From contig NC_064536.1 of assembly GCF_023856365.1 (NCBI RefSeq), positions 35,332,776 to 35,396,775 of the forward strand: a stretch of DNA of 64,000 bases. The letters are read 5' to 3'. Under the pieces are notes generated by a model. The model was not told where the DNA came from. It did no database searches and was given only the letters and a program-made list of their open reading frames with translations. The first letter of the stretch is position 1. Every line of letters starts with the position of its first letter. This stretch comes from Brienomyrus brachyistius (lineage: Eukaryota; Chordata; Actinopteri; Osteoglossiformes; Mormyridae). Positions 36,180 to 47,900 of this stretch are shown in pieces. A program made the position numbers and the translations under genes.

Positions 36180-36659
36180 TGAGGCCGGGTCTGTGGGTGG
36201 CACAGGGTTAAAAATCCAGCCGTCTTGTGTTCAGAGTGTTTTTCCTAACCTTTACATTTTTTTTTTTTTTTTTTGACAATCCTCATTCCTGTGGACACTG
36301 CTGTCGCCTGGCATCTGACAACCACCAAGGAGTTGGAAAGACCTCGCATGACGGTGACACTAGCCATAGCCATCTAACATTTTCTTTATTATTTTTTTCC
36401 ATTTTTTTTTAGATCTCAGAGTGGTGGGGTGGGTGGGCTCCCTTTATACAAATGTTTACAGTTGTATCTCCTCAGAGAGGAGGCCTGTGACATCTTTCAG
36501 CAGCTATAGCACAAACCGTGACTGTTTCTCACTAAATAACCAAACTGATATCAGGGTTGATTTTATAGCAATTTGGATCTGTGTGAAAAATGTAAAATTT
36601 CTTATTTATAACAACTGTTAGTACATCATGTAGATACCTGTAAATATATAAAGTTGATT

Positions 36660-36665
36660 ATTAAA
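36660..36665 (+). terminator. Poly(A) signal of usf3
   Basis: ATTAAA about 480 bases after the expected stop at 36179, following an AU-rich 3' UTR with long T runs. Confidence 0.45.
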
Positions 36666-36679
36666 GATTTTCTAATTTA

Positions 36680-38285
36680 AAAGGGACAGTGCTTGTTTTT
36701 CAGGTGAATCTGTTACCTGCGGCAACATAAATGTGTTTCTCAGATCGGCCTGTTTGATTTCGAAGGGTTCAGTGTGGGTGCCGGCCATTCCATCGGTGGC
36801 ACGGATTTAAGTTTAAGTATGTTTTTGCAATGCAATCAAAATTCGTGAACATCAGGGGTCATAAGAGAAAAGGTGTGACTTGAAAATATCTAATTTAATT
36901 TCGCAAATTTGTTAACCGCCCCTGGGAAAATATGGCGATCCGTGGCCTGTGGGAATACTGGCTGGGGACTGGGGTTAGGAACACCTACCGTCTATCACTG
37001 ACATCTTCGCTGTGTTGTTCTTCACATGTCCACACGGGGGCAGCACTGCATTGGGCCTGTATATAAATGTCTCCAAGCTCACTGTATGCATCCAGGGTCA
37101 CCATGATCCTTAAGTGTATAAGTGTTTATGTTGCACTGCAAAACACGATTTTGAAAGTGCTGTTCCTTTGCTCTCCTGTTTCGGCATTTGGCCTGGTGGG
37201 GCTTCCAGCCAGTGGTGCAGTGTTTCCAGAACTCGGGACTCTTTATTGCCAGTATGTGAACATACCGGAATTGGTTGTGGTTCAGTGCAAACACTGAACA
37301 CAGAGACTGCAGTTAACAGTTGGACAACTGTGCAGTGCAAACATGACAGGGTGTTAAATAAATAAACAAACATACAGTGCACACAGGCAACATGGTACAC
37401 TTGACAGTGATAGTGGTATACGTGTGTAATGTGAAAAGATGGCAAGTGTGCAGCATAGTAAGCAGTGAAGAAGAAGTGCAAATGTGTTCGGCATATTGGC
37501 TGTAAGGAGTGGTTATTTCAGTTACTGTTGCTTTTCTGTCGGCTTGAACCAATCTGGCCATTCTTCTGTGACCTCAAATAACAACCATTCAAATCCACTG
37601 TCAAACCCTGAACCCTCTGATGGGGGAATCAGCACCTTACCCACGGCGCCACTCTGCTATGATGAGGCTCAAATTTGACCTCCTTTCTCATATACTTTTA
37701 TTGTTGTAGTTTTTGTTGATTGGAAAAGTTTTGCTTTGTGAGAAATATATTTGTGTAGCTCCCGCTCCAATACTGCTTACACCTGTGCTTTCATTGGACA
37801 CTCAGCGCTAATGCCTAAACAAACCGTTCGTTGAATATTTGCCTCATCTGCTGTGAAATCAAGCATGCAGTAATACCCAAATACCCCCACTCTGCCCTTC
37901 ACTCCCAAGGGTGTGAACCAGCAGTATGGAGGTTGGATGCTTCACGTTGTCGTTTCACATTTTTGACTTTATCCAAAAACAAACTGCTCCTAACGTGTGA
38001 GCCCCTGCTGGACCCCCACCATCCAGTCTGCCCCTTGCCTTGGACCTTGTGGTTCCTAGGATAGGAGGAAGCCTCAGATTTACTCTGTACTGAATCAGCA
38101 GCCACAGAAGACAGGTCCAAACCATTGATGGTTCAATAAAAATCATGTTACTATACCAGAGAAGTCATCTTTGTTTTAGGTGAGTTACCTGTGGACCTTC
38201 TGGAACAGGTGGGCTGGATCCTGAACCAGAGGGACACCCGTGTATTGGGGAGGCGTATGTGTAGAGTACTTGAGAAGTGTTAAAA
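36680..38285. other. Intergenic, nothing recognised
   Basis: No ORF here has recognisable content. The stretch separates the usf3 3' end from the LINE cluster. Confidence 0.4.
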
Positions 38286-40615
38286 CTAGGGACTGGGGGG
38301 GCAGAGGATTTAGTTAATATAGCTGGGGGGAGATGGAAAGCCTTAATTAATAATGAAAGTGAGCACTGTAAAAGGCCTAGACTTCGCTGTCTGTACTTAA
38401 ACGCTAGGAGTATTAGAAACAAAATTCATAATTTAGAGGCTTTCATTTCATCAGATTCTTATGATATTATAGGAATAACTGAAACATGGATGAGTGACCA
38501 TGATGGAGAAGAATATAATATGGATGGTTACTTGTTCTGTAGAGACCAGATAAGCAGGAAGGGAGGTAGTGTTACAGTATACGTAAAAGAAAACTTTCAG
38601 GCAAGGGAGCTCACTGATAAAAATAAAAGTACAGAAGCTGTATGGATAAAACTAGAGGCTAAAATCTCAAATGGCCTAATTGTCGGGGTTTGTTATAGAG
38701 CATCTAATGTAGCTGTAGAGGAGAGCAGAATGTTATATGATATCAGGATTATGAGTAATAAAAATGATGTGGTGGTTTTGGGTGATTTTAATTTACCTGG
38801 GATACAGTGGGACACAGTCTCTGGCTCTTCTGTAAATTAACTTGAGATGGTGGAATTAGTACAGGATTGTTTTTTTTTACTCAGTTTGTTAATACCCCTA
38901 CCAGGGGAGAAGCCCTTCTTGATCTTGTGTTCTCTAATAACCAGGAAAGGATTGGACGGTAGTGATCATAACATGGATAAGTTCGAGGTTAATTTTAGTG
39001 TCCGAAGAGCAAAGTCCAAAACAAAACTATACAATATTAGGAAGGCAGACTTTAATGGTATAAGACTGAAACTAAAAAATGTACACCGGATGGAGTTATA
39101 TTCATGTTCATATCTGTTTCCAGCAAAATTAAATATAAGAAACTGCAACCAACAACATAAGAAGATAAGAAATTTACAAACGAGAGGAGGCCATTCGGCC
39201 CATCAAGCTCATTTGGGGAGAACTTAACTAATAGCTCAGAGTTGTTAAAACCTTATCTAGCTCTGATTTAAAGGAACCCAGGGTTTTAGCTTGCGCTACA
39301 CTAGCAGGAAGACTATTCCATACTATAACTACATGCTGTGTAAAGAAGTGCTTCCTCAAATTCATCTTAAAATGCTCTCCTGCTAATTTCAACTTATGGC
39401 CACGAGTTCTAGTATTTAAACTAATACTGAAGTAGCCATTTGGCTGAACAGCATCCAGACCTGTTAGAATCTTATACACCTGGATCATGTTCCCCCTTAG
39501 TCTCCTTTGCTCAAGGCTAAACAGATTCAGCTCAGCTAATCTCTCCTCATAAGACATTCCTCTAAGACCAGGAATCATTCTTGTCGCCCTACGTTGCACC
39601 CTTTCCAAGGCAGCAATGTCCTTCTTATGGTATGGTGACTAAACCTTCACAAAATATTCTAGGTGGGGTCTTACCAAGGAATTGTATAATCGTAGCATCA
39701 TCTCCCTTGAGTAAGAGCCTTATAATTAAAAATTAAATTGATATAGTAAATGAATTTAATGATTGTTTTGCACAGGTATTCACTGTAGAGGACATGAGTA
39801 ACATACTGACTGTTATTACTAATCCAGCGTCGTCTATGACTAATATGTATATACCTGAAGCTGATGTGGTACTAAATCTAGCCAAGCTCCAAATAAATAA
39901 ATCGCAGGGCCCTGATGCCATCTTACCTATAGTTTTAAAAGAGATGAGGGATATTATTAGCCAACCTTTAACTTTACTATTGCAGAAATCCTCATCTGCG
40001 TGTGTGGTACCTTCTGATTGGAAGCATGCTAATATAACACCCATATTCAAAAAAGGGAATAGAAGTAATCCGTCAAACTATAGGCCCATTAGTTTAATTA
40101 AAATTAGTTTAACTCGCATAGCTGGAAACGTAATAGAAGCTATAATACAAATGGATATGGTAGATTCAAATAACATTCTGAGGGATAGGCATGGATTTAG
40201 GAGAGGTAGATGCTGTTTAATCAACTTTGCAGTTTTTTAAGGGAGCTACAAGAGAAATTGACTACAAAAAGGCCTACGATGTGATACTTAGATTTGCAGA
40301 AGTCCTTCGATGTTGTACCCCACAAATGACTCTTGCTTAAGCTCAAAGCTGAAGGGGTTTTAGGAACTGTAGCAGCTTGGATCAAAAACTGGTTAACAGA
40401 CAGAAAGCAGCAAGTAGTTATTAGAGGCACAATGTCACAGTGGCCCTGCGTTCATAGTGGGGTACCGCAGGGTTCAATTTTAGGGCCACTGATATTCCTA
40501 ATTTACATTAATGATATTAACACCAATACATACAGTAAACTGGTTAAATTTGCAGATGACACCAAGGTGGGTGGTGTAGCAGATACTGAAGTAGCAGCAC
40601 ATATACACCTACACT
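38286..40615 (+). mobile_element. CR1/L2-like LINE, interrupted and decayed
   Basis: An endonuclease domain is readable at 38277-38840 (LYLNARSIRNKIHNLEAF, IIGITETWMSD, VVVLGDFNLPGIQWD). A reverse transcriptase is readable in two broken pieces at 39794-40240 (KSQGPDAILPIVLK, FKKGNRSNPSNYRPISL) and 40333-40615 (VPQGSILGPLIFLIYINDI, KFADDTK). Stops and frameshifts make it non-functional. An antisense 3' end of the same family interrupts it at about 39160-39720, and a SINE ends it at 40616. The clade is not settled; the endonuclease plus FADD-type RT places it in the CR1/L2/Rex1 group. Confidence 0.85.
39160..39720 (-). mobile_element. 5'-truncated LINE 3' end inserted antisense
   Basis: On the minus strand it encodes the RT C-terminus (RMIPGLRGMSYEERLAELNLF, MIQVYKILTGLDAVQPNGYF, SFKSELDKVLTTLSY) and then the family 3' tail, with GGGCCGAATGGCCTCCTCTC and short TTCTTATCTTCTTATG repeats. 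It abuts the sense LINE on both sides. Confidence 0.85.
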
Positions 40616-40800
40616 TTTATAGTAGGTGGCACGGAGGTGCAGTTGTCAGCATTGTTACCTCACACCTCTGGGACCTGGGTTCGAGTTTCCATCAGGGTTC
40701 CATGTGCGTGTTCTCACCATGTCATCTTTGCGTCCACAGGCTGTGGCCCCCCATGGCCCTAAATAGGATAAGCGGCTTCAGAAAGTGGATGGATGGATGT
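40616..40800 (+). mobile_element. tRNA-derived SINE with (GGAT)n tail
   Basis: GGTGGCACGGAGGTGCAG head, GGACCTGGGTTCGAGTTTCC B box and a GGATGGATG tail. Flanks CTTTTATAG and CTTTTGTAG may be a diverged target-site duplication. The same family occurs at 53462-53808 (minus) and 62827-62947. Confidence 0.75.
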
Positions 40801-42304
40801 TCTTTTGTAGCAGCGCTACTTAAAGTGTACTACATCAGCCTGCTGTCCCGGCGGTATAACGCTATTGGACAGCTTCAGGGGGCACAGAGGCTGCTGGGAA
40901 GAGATATTGAGATATTAGTCCTTTAAAAATGAACATGAAAGACACCAGGAAGATCGCGATCGTCTGTCTGTTTGTTTGTAGGTCTCTCACGTTCAATTGG
41001 ATTACAACTGGATCACCTTGAGTTACAGTTTCCATCTGGATGTATGTGCTGTTCTGCACGTACTTGTCCATGTGAGTTTGTCTTGAGTGGATCTGTCTTT
41101 GTCTGGGGAACCAGCCAGATATGACATGACTGAGGTCCACATTTTTTTAAGAGCTGAAAATAAAAATTTAACTAAATATTCAACAGTTAAAAAAATAAAA
41201 CAAAAAATCAGCAGCTGAAAATGTCTGTGGACCAAGTGCATTTTTATTCAGTTCGAATGTGTGTGCTGCTGAGTGTGTGAGAGAGAGCTAGAGTATTCAG
41301 TATTAGCATGACAGAGGATGCGTGACTCATGAACTGCACGCACGCACTTCACGAAAAGCAGGTGAGATTCACATTGCGTGCGTGTGCCCCTGCAGCATTG
41401 TGAAGGAGGGTGCGCAGGCTGCATATCATTCGGTAAGACAAAACAGTAATCGATATCTGTAAAAAATGTTACAAAACTGCAACCTTCTATAGTGTTTGGA
41501 GTAAAGATAATAGTATGAAACATAAATAAGCATAGGCTAGGCTACTCTGGCCATGGCAAAGGTTGGGTTTCTTTCATATTATGCCTAATGGGCTAGAATA
41601 GGCTAACTAACATTTTGCACAGTCATTAATAAAAAAATAAACGGCTTATGAAGTAATATCAGTAATAATGTCCATAGAAACCAAAGCCAAAACAAGTGTA
41701 TTTGATGTTGGCTTGTAATGGTGTGTTAAAATCAAGCATTTCTCTTTCAATTTTACCTTTACATATGGTTGTAAATAACCTTAGATTACATGCTTTCCTC
41801 CCAAAATATTTTACTGCCCTGTAATGTTCTTATGATATAGACCTAAATTCATTCAGTAAGGCACATTTATAAAGCTCCACACAACGTGCTGTAACCTAAA
41901 CTATGAATTAATTGATATGAACTCTCATTTAACATTGCCGGTCCCCCCAGAAAACAAACCTCCTGTATGTAATGTGTGATTAATCAGACCCCCCAATCCC
42001 CTCACCCCTGGGACCCGGATCTCACTATGTTTCCAGCATTAGCTACGGCCCTGCTCATAGCCACCTCACGCTGCATTAGGAACTGATACAGTCCATTTTG
42101 AGAATTGGTCATGAGGTTTTTCTTTCACTTATCCATCATCAACTGCCCCTGTACTACTGGGCTGTTTTGAACACTGCTGGTAGTGTTTATTGTTTAGTGT
42201 TGATTGTTAGAGTTGTAATTTACTATTGCTGCCAGTGAGCTGGGGGAGGGTTCTATGTACATGATTTCGTTATATTGTTTTTCAGTAATAGGGTCTTTTG
42301 GAAT
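40801..42304. other. Intergenic, nothing recognised
   Basis: AT-rich sequence with only short unsupported ORFs and no recognised repeat ends. Confidence 0.4.
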
Positions 42305-42795
42305 TACCGTGTTTCCGCGAAAATAAGACCTATTCCAAAAACAAGCCCTAGTTACTGTACCAACGGTAACTAGAATGATTATATGTAAACAGGAAACAGG
42401 AAATAATATTTTAACCCCCCAGACAAGATGAGTGCAAAAAAAAAATAAGGGCTACTGGTTCTAAAGGAAATTGAGTTGCGAGATATTCAGGATGGAATTT
42501 GGAGCTTGGAGATTTACGATGATGTTGCAGAAGAAGGTGCCATGGCAACTATATTTGGATAAATGTATAAACAGTATATTTTTGTTCATGAATAAATGTA
42601 CCGTTAGATTGTTTACATGGAAAGATACGGTTAGAAGATGACATGATGTCTGTATTTGAATAAATGTGGATTTTTGTTCATGAATACCGGTAAATGTACT
42701 GTAGTTTGTTGTACATGGGATAATAAGACATCCCCTGAAAATAAGATCTAACGCGTCTTTTGAAGCAAAAATTAATATTTCGGGGTAACATGGTA
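42305..42795. mobile_element. MITE with TA-flanked inverted ends
   Basis: The left end TACCGTGTTTCCGCGAAAATA and the reverse complement of the right end TACCATGTTACCCCGAAATAT match at most positions, and both begin with TA. The interior repeats AATAAGACAT/AATAAGACCT phrases. There is no transposase, so it is a non-autonomous DNA element, probably of the Tc1/mariner type. Confidence 0.7.
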
Positions 42796-42964
42796 CATAA
42801 ATGAAAATATAGCCCCCAAAAAAATCTAAATTCTGATTCTTTTCAGAAGAATCCAATTCTTTTCAAGTCTTGGTTTTGTTTTGCTCTTGATTAAAAGTCT
42901 TGATCTTGTCTTGGTCTTGGTTGGATGAGTCTTGATCTTGTCTTGATGGTCTTGAACCCATCAC

Positions 42965-44050
42965 TGGGTGATGCTACGATTATACAATTTCTTGGTAAGA
43001 CCCCACCTAGAATATTCTGTGCAGGTTTGGTCAAATTACCTTAAAAAGGACATTGCTGCCCTAGAAAGGGTTCAACATACAAGAATGATTCCTGGTCTTA
43101 GAGGAATGTTTTATGAGGAGAGATTAGCTGAGTTGAATCTGTTTAGCCTCGAGCAAAGGAGACTAAGGGGGAACATGATCCAGGTGTATAAGATTCTAAC
43201 AGGTCTGGATGCTATTCAGCCAAATGGCTACTTCAATATTAGTTTAAATACTAGAACTTGTGGCCATAAGTGGAAATTAGCAGGAGAACATTTTAAGATG
43301 AATTTGAGGAAGCACTTCTTTACATAGCCTGTAGTTAGAGTATGGAATGGTTTTCCTGCTAGTGTAGCGCAAGCTAAAACCCTGGGTTCCTTTAAATCAG
43401 AGCTAGATAAGGTTTTAACAACTCTGAGCTATTAGTTAAGTTCTCCCCAAATGAGCTTGATGGGCCGAATGGCCTCCTCTCGTTTGTAAATTTCTTATCT
43501 TCTTATGTTGTTGGTTGCAGTTTCTTATATTTAATTTTGCTGGAAACAGATATGAACATGAATATAACTCCATCCAGTGTACATTTTTTAGTTTCAGTCT
43601 CATACCATCAAAGTCTGCCTTCCTAATATTGTATAGTTTTGTTTTGGACTTTGCTCTTCGGACACTAAAATTAACCTCGAACTTATCCATGTTATGATCA
43701 CTACCATCCAATGGTTCTAAAACCTCAAATTTTCCAATCCTTTCCTGGTTATTAGAGAAAACAAGATCAAGAAGGGCTTCTCCCCTGGTAGGGGTATTAA
43801 CAAACTGAGTAAAAAAAACAATCCTGTACTAATTCCACCATCTCAAGTTAATTTACAGAAGAGCCAGAGACTGTGTCCCACTGTATCCCAGGTAAATTAA
43901 AATCACCCATAACCACCACATCATTTTCATTACTCATAATCCTTATATTGTCATTTAACATTCTACTTTCCTCTGCAGCTACATTAGATGCTCTATAACA
44001 AACCCCGACAATTAGGCCATTTGAGTTTTTAGCATCTAGTTTTTCTTATA
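42965..44050. mobile_element. Inverted second copy of the LINE composite
   Basis: 42965-43500 (plus) encodes the same RT C-terminus as 39160-39720 (EERLAELNLFSLEQRRLRGN, MIQVYKILTGLDAIQPNGYF), and 43500-44050 (minus) encodes the endonuclease end found at 38660-39160. The whole block is therefore the reverse complement of 38660-39720, at roughly 90% identity by eye. Confidence 0.85.
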
Positions 44051-44701
44051 TCTCACTGCATTGCAGGACAGGAGTTTGCGATAGACATTGACTCAAGTTC
44101 TCTTAGTAGTGCAGGAGCTTGGCTCTGAGCGATTGGTCTTAGTCTCGAGGGAACTGCAGCGCTTCAAAATGCACATCATTCCCGCAGGAATCATTCCTGC
44201 ACCGGATCACTACAAACATAGGGCCGTGTAGTTTTGCCATGTCCTACAGTTTGACATAATTCACAGAAATAAAAAATGAAGCAAAGTATTGCAGTTTAAA
44301 TGACTGCTCAAATGTTCCCAATTTGTTGGGAATTTTATCAAATTGTAGATAATTCTCCACTGTGGTTGTGGTGTGTAGCTTTTCCCCAGAATTCATTAAG
44401 TGGAAACAGGCTAGTTATCTAGTTATCAATATTTTGCTTGGCTGAGTGGTTGAGGCACGGTGGCGTATGGCCTTTGTGGGTTTGCCTGTGTGTGTCTCCC
44501 CATCCATTCTCACCAGCCACCAATGTACCAGAGTCCCCTAGTGAGGCTCGAACCTTCAGCCCTGAGTTTAGCTACCTCACCTTGTTACCTGTGATGCATG
44601 AACTAGATCGAACCCAAAGGGATCCCGGATTCTCCCCAGAATCAGCCATCAAAAAAAGACAATAACATACAGACCTATTACACCAAATACTTTAATCTAA
44701 G
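44051..44701. other. Region downstream of phex, nothing recognised
   Basis: Unique-looking sequence between the inverted LINE copy and the phex poly(A) site. No gene is supported. Confidence 0.4.
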
Positions 44702-44707
44702 TTTATT
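44702..44707 (-). terminator. Poly(A) signal of phex
   Basis: AATAAA on the minus strand, about 240 bases after the phex stop codon at 44946. Confidence 0.6.
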
Positions 44708-44945
44708 GAAAATTTAACTAATAAATACACAATGTAATCAACTAAGACAGCATATACACTTATTAAAAATGACATATACTAATAAAATCAGCTAAAATAA
44801 TTGACCTACGTGAGTTATTGTGAAAGGTTCAGTGCCTGGAAATAGAGTCACGTGGCTTCCAAGCCACACGGAGGGGCTGTGGCTCTGCTCCGGGCCACAG
44901 GGGGGCCCTGGCGAGCTCCCTCACAAGACACCAGCATTGTTGCTG

Positions 44946-47900
44946 CTACCACACCCGGCAGGAGTCGGCGCCTCGGTTCATGGCTGACATGTCCGGGCAG
45001 CTGAAGGCCTGGCGAAACTCCTCATAGTTGCTCATGGAGCCGACGACCCTACAAAGAGGGAGGTGGCACAAGGTGAGGTGGCACAGGGTGAGCCTGGGGG
45101 GATGGCGGGACAGACTGCTCACCTGTACTTGGGGGGACTGTGGGCACCACTCTGGATCTGGTCCCGGGCAGCCTCTGGCCGGTAAGAATTACAGCGCACC
45201 TGCAGCGGCACACAGGGCACCAGCCTTTAGAGGGCGCTCTAGCCTGAAGAGAATTCCCATCCCCCACCCCTGGGGGCGTCTCGCCTTACGTGAGCGTAGC
45301 TCAGGAAGAAGAGCTGATTGTTGGTGAGGCCGACGCCTGGCAGCAGGGGCTCCTCCCTCCCGGAGCGGTGGGTGTCAACCCAGCGGCGGTACGCCTGTGA
45401 CAGCGTGGGTTGAGCAAGCTGCTGAGATGCAGGGCGTGGGGCAGAGCAGTGGGGGCAGAGCGGTAGGGGTGGGGTGGGGGTGCAGGGGTGAGGATGTCGA
45501 GGGGGCGGGGGAATTTGGATGTCAGGAGTGAAGGGGATGTTACCCGGAAGGCCTGGCGGATCCCGCCATTGTCAGCAATGTTCTCAGCCAGCGTCCTCTT
45601 CCCTCTAACCTGGGGATAAGACAGCGATAAAAATGACAGCGACAAGAAAGGAGCTGCTCATTGGACGCCAGGAGAATGACAGATAAGAACAGAGCAGGTC
45701 ATTGGCTTACGTTGAGTCCCGCCTCTTTCCAGTGGTAACCATTGTATTGGTCAATCATGCACTGAGTCTTCTCATTGAAGCGGGAGATGGAGGTGTTGCT
45801 CCACCACTGGTCAAGATTGCCATTCTTGTCGTACTTTCGCCCTGTGTGCGGAAAGGTGTGTTATCATTTCATGCCAGCACGACTCGCCATTGTGGGTCTG
45901 TGAGCCGCTCACCGTTGTTGTCGAAGCCGTGGGTGAGCTCATGACCAACAATGACACCGATGGCACCATAGCTCAGGGAGCTGCTCGGGGTCAGAGACAG
46001 GGTAAGAAACACACACCTCCACACCCCCTGCCCCCACCCTGGTGGGTGCTCTCACCGTGGGTAACTGAGTCCCCAGAAGAAGGGCTTTTGAAGCTCCCCA
46101 GCTGGGAATCCTGCAGAACACAAACAGTACAGCAGCTCAGGGGCAGCAGGAAACGCAACCTCAGCTTTCATCATTAAAATCATCAGTAGGGTGTCTCTGA
46201 GCATAAGGTCTTACGGATCTGATTGGTAGAGGAGCTGTAGAAGGCGTTGACCGTTGTGGGATTGGTGAACCACCTGCCAATGAATGAGGACAGAGGTAAC
46301 TGTCCCTGAAAATGGAACAGCTGGCCTTACCAGACCTATGACCTTGCGAGTCAGAGTTCGGAGCCCAGGAGGTGGACTCACTCCGTGCGAGGAACAGTCT
46401 TCCTGAGCCAGCCGATGTCCGACTGCGAGATGAAGTGCAATGTTTGCATCACGTTGCCAAAGTAATCGGTCTCTGAGAAGGACAGCTGGGGAAACACGAT
46501 GATCATGACTTCAGCAGGAATGAAAATAACCATCGAGCAGAACGAACCTGTTACTCTTTTCAGGCTCATAAAGAGGCCAGCGGAGTTTGGGAGGACCTTC
46601 CTTTTAGTGGGACTACAACCCATACACACACATACACACACACCATCTGCACACAGTGACCCTTACCACCTTGATGTCTTCGTTGATGTAAGTGTCATTC
46701 AGTATGAACTCGGGGTAGCCCACCTTGGCCATCACCGCATGGGCCTGCAGGCAGAGACCCGTTAACACTGACCCAAAGGGCACCAACCCCAGACCCATTG
46801 CAGAGCCTGACCCAGCACCTTCTCCATGGCTTTCCTCTTGGTATCCTCATCCATCCAGGTGTTCTCCTTCTCCAGCATGTCCACGAAGGCCCATCGGATC
46901 CCCTCGACCAGCTCCTCCATCTGTGTTGTGGACACCCACGTCATACACACCTTGTCACCTACCTAATCTTGCATCCTATGTGATTCCAGCCCCAGACTCA
47001 GTTTCACATCTTGCTGTTTAGTATTCTCAATTAGGGGTGAGGGGTCACATGACCCAGCAGTTGCCTGGAATTGGGTGAGGGACTTCACCATGAGTTTTTT
47101 GTCCTCCTGGAAGTGCCTTTCAACGAACAAGCGGCCAATGGCGTAGATGAGAGTGTTCTCCACGTAGTTGACACACTTGTCCCAGCGCGGAGTCAGTGAC
47201 GTGGTTCCCGTGGTAACCTGCATACAGAGATGTGTCTCATGCCAGTACTCTGTCATTGGATGGTAACCATCCGCTGTTCTTTATGACAGGCCGTCCAGCT
47301 GGGGGGTGGGGGCAGGTGTAGTGCAACTGACCCGTGCGAAATCCAAGTATCGGTAGAGAAAGCGCCGGCTCAGCATGGTCATCCTGGCCAGGACAGCTCT
47401 CCACACCACGTAGTTGGCCACAGTCCTGGGGGAAAGAAGGCAGAAGATGGCGGATCAGCTGCCCCGGTGACTGTTTGACGCAGTGTAGTATTCTTGATGG
47501 GGCCCCAAGGGCGACCAGCTGGCGGAGCCGGCCCCAAGTCAGTGGACATGTTTAAAGGGATAATTTCAGGCTATTTAGTCAGCTAGTAAGCAGATGCTGA
47601 CAGCGAAGAACAGGGGGCTCCTGGTTTTACCGTTTCTCAGTCACATTAAGCAGCTTGAACAGGTCCTTGAAGTACTGAGGGGCACGGACAACCACGGACT
47701 CTGACGACGAGAGGTACTTCAGCTCCGGGTACAGCTTGGTGTCCATGGCAGCCCTGACGAAGCCAAGCCAATTAAACTGGGGGGGGGGTGGAAAGGCGTT
47801 AGACTGTGATTGCGGGGGAGAGAGACATGGGGAGAGGGGAGGATGGAGAGAAAATTGTGTGTAGGGGGGGCTGACCTCAGGCACAGTCTTCTGAAGGCGC

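Noticed and set aside
38286..40615. A functional retrotransposon
   Set aside because: Stops, frameshifts and two insertions break the endonuclease and reverse transcriptase.
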